NCBI RefSeq assembly: GCF_900114655.1
Contig: NZ_FOTT01000001.1
Coordinates: 68,973 to 132,972, forward strand
DNA length: 64,000 nucleotides
Direction of reading: 5' to 3'
Source: Candidatus Frackibacter sp. WG13
GTDB taxonomy: Bacteria; Bacillota; Halanaerobiia; Halobacteroidales; Acetohalobiaceae
Each line of letters opens with the position of its first letter. Within the stretch, counting starts at the first letter, position 1. The notes under the pieces were generated by a model that saw only the letters and a program-made list of their open reading frames with translations, did not search any database and had not been told where the DNA came from. Below are positions 60,866 to 64,000 of this stretch, in pieces. The position numbers and the translations under genes were made by a program.

Positions 60866-63376
60866 TTAAAATTTATTAATTATTTTGGCTATTTTTTTAT
60901 GATTCTCTGTTACTAATTGGCATCCCTGAGGAATAGAGTTAATAAATGCCTTTCCATACCTTTTATTGATAATTCTTTTATCTAAAACCACTACTGCACC
61001 CGAATCTGATTTAGACCTAATTAATCTACCAAAGCCTTGTTTAAATTTAATTACTGCTCGTGGTAACATATAATTACTAAAAGCATTCTTCCCTGCTGAT
61101 TCTAATTCTTCAACTTTAGCCTCAATAATTGGATCAGTCGGTACTTGAAAAGGTAACTTAACAATGATTACAGAACTTAACTTCTGACCCGGAATATCTA
61201 TCCCTTCCCAAAAGCTATCGGTCCCCATAATTACAGGAGCTAAATCATCTTTAAAATCCTGGATTAATAAGTGACGTGACTTTTCGCCTTGACGATATAG
61301 ATTAATCTTTGTATCCTCTAATTGTGGTTTTAATTTATAATAAAAAGTATTTAACATTCCATATGAAGTAAATAAGACTAAACTTCGCCCTTGATTAGCA
61401 ATCAACAACTCTTTTAGAACTTTTAAAGCCTGAGTAGTAAATTCTTTTGTATAAGGTTCTGGCATATCTAGTGGTATTGCTAACATAGCTTGTTCATCAT
61501 AATTAAAGGGATCTCCGGTCTGTAATTCGGCTACTAAATCCTCTTCTAAGCCCAACCTTTCTCTAATATAAGCAAATGAATGGTCAACAGTTAACGTAGC
61601 AGAAGTAAAAATAATTGAATCGATTTCAATTAATAAATTTTCCCTAAACTCATTAGCAATATTTATAGGGGCAGAATTCAAATTCGCCCTAAATTCACCT
61701 TTACTATTCTGATTTATTTCGATCCAGTTCACTACATTATCATCTGAATCATTAATTACCGCGTCAATGACTTTGTTCATTGCTTTTAAACGATTTACTC
61801 TTGCATTTAAGTCTAATAATAAACCTTCATAATCATCAATAGCATTTTGAGGTAGTAACTCAAGTTCCTGTTGCAATCCTATCAATTTTCTGCTTAATTG
61901 ATTCATAGATAATAAAAGATTATCAGTCTCCTCAACCACTTCTCGCCAACTATCTTGACTCGTTAATTCATCTTTTAAACGCAATTTATTCTCTTTTTCC
62001 TCTTCAGATTCTAAACCTTTCTTGAAATTAATTAATCTATTAAAGAAATTATTAGTTCGATCGGTTACTTTTAATACTAATGGTTGTAATATATTATCAA
62101 TCAGTCTTTGTAACTCTAATCTACGATCTTTATTAATCTCACTCCGTGCTTGGTTAACTCTAAATCTAACCTCCATTAAGAAACCTTGAATTCCTTTCTT
62201 CGCCTCTTTAGTGTGTAAATCATATAAATACTTAAGTAGTTGCTGCTTGCTAATTCGCTTTCCTAAATAGTTAGTAGCTACTTCTTCTACATTATGTGCT
62301 TCATCTAATACAATATGCTTATACTTCGGTAAGACAGCTACCTCAAGGTCCATACCTTCTTCTTTACGTACAGCAATATCAGCAAACAACAAATGATGGT
62401 TCACAATCAAAAGGTCGGCATTAATACTCTTCATCCTTGCTTTAGTAAAGAAGCATTCACCATGATAGGAACAATTACTCCGCAAGCAAGTATCGCTCTC
62501 TGAAGCAACTTTCTCCCATACAGAGTATTCTGGCTGAAAGACAAGTTCTGAACGACATCCAGTTTGAGCATCTTGAACCCAATCTAGCAGTTGAATATAT
62601 GAATCGCGTTCCTTATTTTCGAATACCTGATCAGCTATCTCCTGTAAGCTATAGACCTTTCTTAGACAGACATAATTCCTTCTCCCCTTAACTAAGACCG
62701 CTTTAAAGTCTAAATCTAATGTCTTCTTTAAAAAAGGAATATCTTTATTAATTAATTGCTCTTGTAAATTAATAGTATTAGTAGAGACCACAACTTTTTG
62801 ATCATTCTGTGTTGCCCAATAGATACTAGGAATTAAATAAGCTAAAGACTTACCGGTACCTGTTCCGGCTTCTACTAAGAGATGGGTCTGTCGGTTAAAG
62901 GCTTTACTTATTACCTCAGCCATAGTCTGTTGTTGATAGCGATACTCATAATTAGGTAGAGCATTATCTAAAAGGTTGCCAGTAGCAAAGATATCACTAA
63001 TCTCTGATACTGGGACCTCCTTCACTTCAGGTTCTAATCCTGGCTCAACTACTACATAAAGTTCATCAACTAAATTATTAACAATAATAAAACCAATACT
63101 TTGAGCTCCAAATTTAGCCGCAAGGTTAAGATCAGGTTGAGAAGGGCTTAAATTACCACTAGGGTGATTGTGAATTACTACTTCTCCTGGTTTCAACTTG
63201 GCAGCTGGTACTGGAACAGCCGTCTTATTACCTCTAGCTACTACTTCTATTTCATCAATAACCTCTTTTTCACCTGTCAAACGTCCAATGCAGTAAACTT
63301 CCTGCCCTTTAGCCGTCTTTATCACTTCTTTTAATTCATTTTTCACTTCTGAAGTAAAGTAATCTAAAACTTCCAT
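60866..63376 (-). CDS. DinG-family ATP-dependent helicase with N-terminal JAB/RadC-like domain
   Basis: 836 aa. Residues 1-115 are a RadC-like JAB/MPN domain with 'VIHNHPSGNLSPSQPDLNLA' (JAMM His-x-His and Asp). From residue 135 it is an XPD/DinG helicase: 'LLVEAGTGTGKSLAYLIPSIY' (Walker A), a four-Cys Fe-S region (about 230-320; '...TCLRSNCSYHGEC...'), 'HIVLDEAHNVEEVATNYLG' (DEAH), and C-terminal 'MGTDSFWEGIDIPG' and 'QGFGRLIRSKSDSGAVVVLD'. So it unwinds DNA 5'-3' (family). ATG 63376 after GGGGTGA. Next gene upstream is endonuclease IV. Confidence 0.92.
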   Translation of the reverse strand: MEVLDYFTSEVKNELKEVIKTAKGQEVYCIGRLTGEKEVIDEIEVVARGNKTAVPVPAAKLKPGEVVIHNHPSGNLSPSQPDLNLAAKFGAQSIGFIIVNNLVDELYVVVEPGLEPEVKEVPVSEISDIFATGNLLDNALPNYEYRYQQQTMAEVISKAFNRQTHLLVEAGTGTGKSLAYLIPSIYWATQNDQKVVVSTNTINLQEQLINKDIPFLKKTLDLDFKAVLVKGRRNYVCLRKVYSLQEIADQVFENKERDSYIQLLDWVQDAQTGCRSELVFQPEYSVWEKVASESDTCLRSNCSYHGECFFTKARMKSINADLLIVNHHLLFADIAVRKEEGMDLEVAVLPKYKHIVLDEAHNVEEVATNYLGKRISKQQLLKYLYDLHTKEAKKGIQGFLMEVRFRVNQARSEINKDRRLELQRLIDNILQPLVLKVTDRTNNFFNRLINFKKGLESEEEKENKLRLKDELTSQDSWREVVEETDNLLLSMNQLSRKLIGLQQELELLPQNAIDDYEGLLLDLNARVNRLKAMNKVIDAVINDSDDNVVNWIEINQNSKGEFRANLNSAPINIANEFRENLLIEIDSIIFTSATLTVDHSFAYIRERLGLEEDLVAELQTGDPFNYDEQAMLAIPLDMPEPYTKEFTTQALKVLKELLIANQGRSLVLFTSYGMLNTFYYKLKPQLEDTKINLYRQGEKSRHLLIQDFKDDLAPVIMGTDSFWEGIDIPGQKLSSVIIVKLPFQVPTDPIIEAKVEELESAGKNAFSNYMLPRAVIKFKQGFGRLIRSKSDSGAVVVLDKRIINKRYGKAFINSIPQGCQLVTENHKKIAKIINKF

Positions 63377-63390
63377 CAAATCACCCCAAA

Positions 63391-64000
63391 TTATTCTCTT
63401 AGATCACTAATTTGCTTTAGATTTATCTCATCATTACCAAATTCATCAACCGGTGTTTCAATAATAAAGGCTTTATCTCTCAATTGTGGATGATTAACTA
63501 AATTATCGAATCCATCTAAACCAATCTTACCTTGACCAATATGATAATGACGGTCTTTATTATTTCCTAATTCTCCTTTAGAATCATTAGTGTGGATTAC
63601 CGATAGGTTTTCTACACCAAATGTCTCTTCAATCTCATTTATAAGATCTTCCAAACCTTCTTCTGTACTTAAGTCATAACCAGCAGCAAAAGCATGACAG
63701 GTATCTAAACAGATACCTACTCGTCCTAAAGAAATACCATCTGCCATCTTTGCTAATTCATCAAAGTTAGCCCCTACTTCTGTTCCGGCTCCTGCTACAT
63801 TCTCTAATAATAATTTTACTTCTGGTTCAGTCTCAGCAATCACTTCTTTTAAAGCTTGATTGACTCGCTTAATCCCTGCCCCAACTCCTGATCCAGTATG
63901 ATTTCCAGGATGTAGAACTAAGTAATCAGCATTCAAAAGGTCAGCCCGCTGAATATCATCTTTAAGTGCTGTTTTAGACTTCTCATGTAACTCGTCTTTA
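63391..64000 (-). CDS. nfo: Deoxyribonuclease IV (AP endonuclease), N-terminus beyond window
   Basis: The frame is open to the window edge, so the 5' end lies outside. The visible 203 residues include 'YLVLHPGNHTGSGVGAGI', 'LLENVAGAGTEVGANFDELAKM', 'GICLDTCHAFAAGYDL', 'VIHTNDSKGELGNNKDRHYHIGQGKIGLDGF' and 'IIETPVDEFGNDE', the zinc ligands and signatures of EndoIV. It repairs abasic sites. Distance to the JAB-DinG gene is 14 nt, suggesting a DNA-repair operon. Confidence 0.95.
   Translation of the reverse strand, partial: KDELHEKSKTALKDDIQRADLLNADYLVLHPGNHTGSGVGAGIKRVNQALKEVIAETEPEVKLLLENVAGAGTEVGANFDELAKMADGISLGRVGICLDTCHAFAAGYDLSTEEGLEDLINEIEETFGVENLSVIHTNDSKGELGNNKDRHYHIGQGKIGLDGFDNLVNHPQLRDKAFIIETPVDEFGNDEINLKQISDLRE

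Overview
The window is a low-GC chromosomal segment from an anaerobic, endospore-forming, Gram-positive-lineage bacterium, most likely of the order Halanaerobiales (inference). Direct signs are very AT-rich intergenic DNA, consensus SigA promoters, strong AGGAGG ribosome binding sites, Firmicute-only genes (recU, spoIIIE, ylmC/ymxH, tepA, ylzJ) and sporulation or germination genes (dipicolinate synthase dpaAB, a GerM-domain amidase, a SleB-type hydrolase). Almost all genes are on the minus strand. No complete insertion sequence, prophage or CRISPR array was seen.

Layout. 1-124: 5' end of a sugar-nucleotide reductase. 0.2-3.2 kb: an Eco57I-like adenine methylase and a DUF1540 peptide. 3.3-7.6 kb: carA-carB behind an ARG-box promoter. 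7.9-11.5 kb: a degenerate nucleotidyltransferase, a membrane protein, a Na+/proline symporter and an HD-GYP phosphodiesterase. 11.8-16.8 kb: a redox and regulator cluster (two flavodoxin-like reductases, MTH865, DUF1638, MerR, a Fe-S protein, Crp/Fnr, RNase HI). 17-21.9 kb: a DUF6485 peptide and argC-argJ-argB-argD, whose promoter has the same architecture as that of carA. 22-28.6 kb: Ca2+-type P-ATPase, SNF2 helicase, an unknown protein, a TIGR04086 protein and surE. 28.7-28.9 kb: tRNA-Pro and a CAU-anticodon tRNA. 28.9-34.6 kb: CPBP protease, RodZ, UppP, ZIP transporter, RecU, a group 2 sigma factor and DUF378. 34.6-40.3 kb: a GntR-BMP nucleoside-type ABC operon. 40.4-41 kb: a Rossmann-chemoreceptor fusion. 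41.1-58.4 kb: a block syntenic with the Bacillus ylxY-ymxH-spoVFAB-asd-dapG-dapA-rnjB-tepA-ylzJ-spoIIIE region, carrying local insertions (cytochrome c, Na/Pi symporter, dapB, dut, vanW). 58.5-64 kb: cell-wall hydrolases, a JAB-DinG helicase fusion and endonuclease IV, cut by the window end.

How it fits together. Two regulatory circuits can be read directly. (1) carAB and argCJBD each have a TTGCAT-17-TATAAT promoter with an AhrC/ArgR-like box across the -35 region, so both should be repressed by arginine. (2) A lysine riboswitch (54131-54359) precedes dapB-dpaA-dpaB-asd-dapG-dapA, placing lysine, diaminopimelate and spore dipicolinate synthesis under one leader. A third circuit, GntR autoregulation of nucleoside uptake, is suggested by a 7+7 bp palindrome just downstream of a consensus promoter.

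The most unusual items are a sigma factor whose only sensible start codon is ATT, a soluble Rossmann-fold protein fused to a short chemoreceptor tip, a small secreted cytochrome with one CX3CH site, a JAB-DinG fusion, and several repeat or hairpin elements that the genes do not explain. I did not find one clearly new multi-gene system. The best leads are the Rossmann-chemoreceptor and the flavodoxin/MTH865/DUF1638 cluster.
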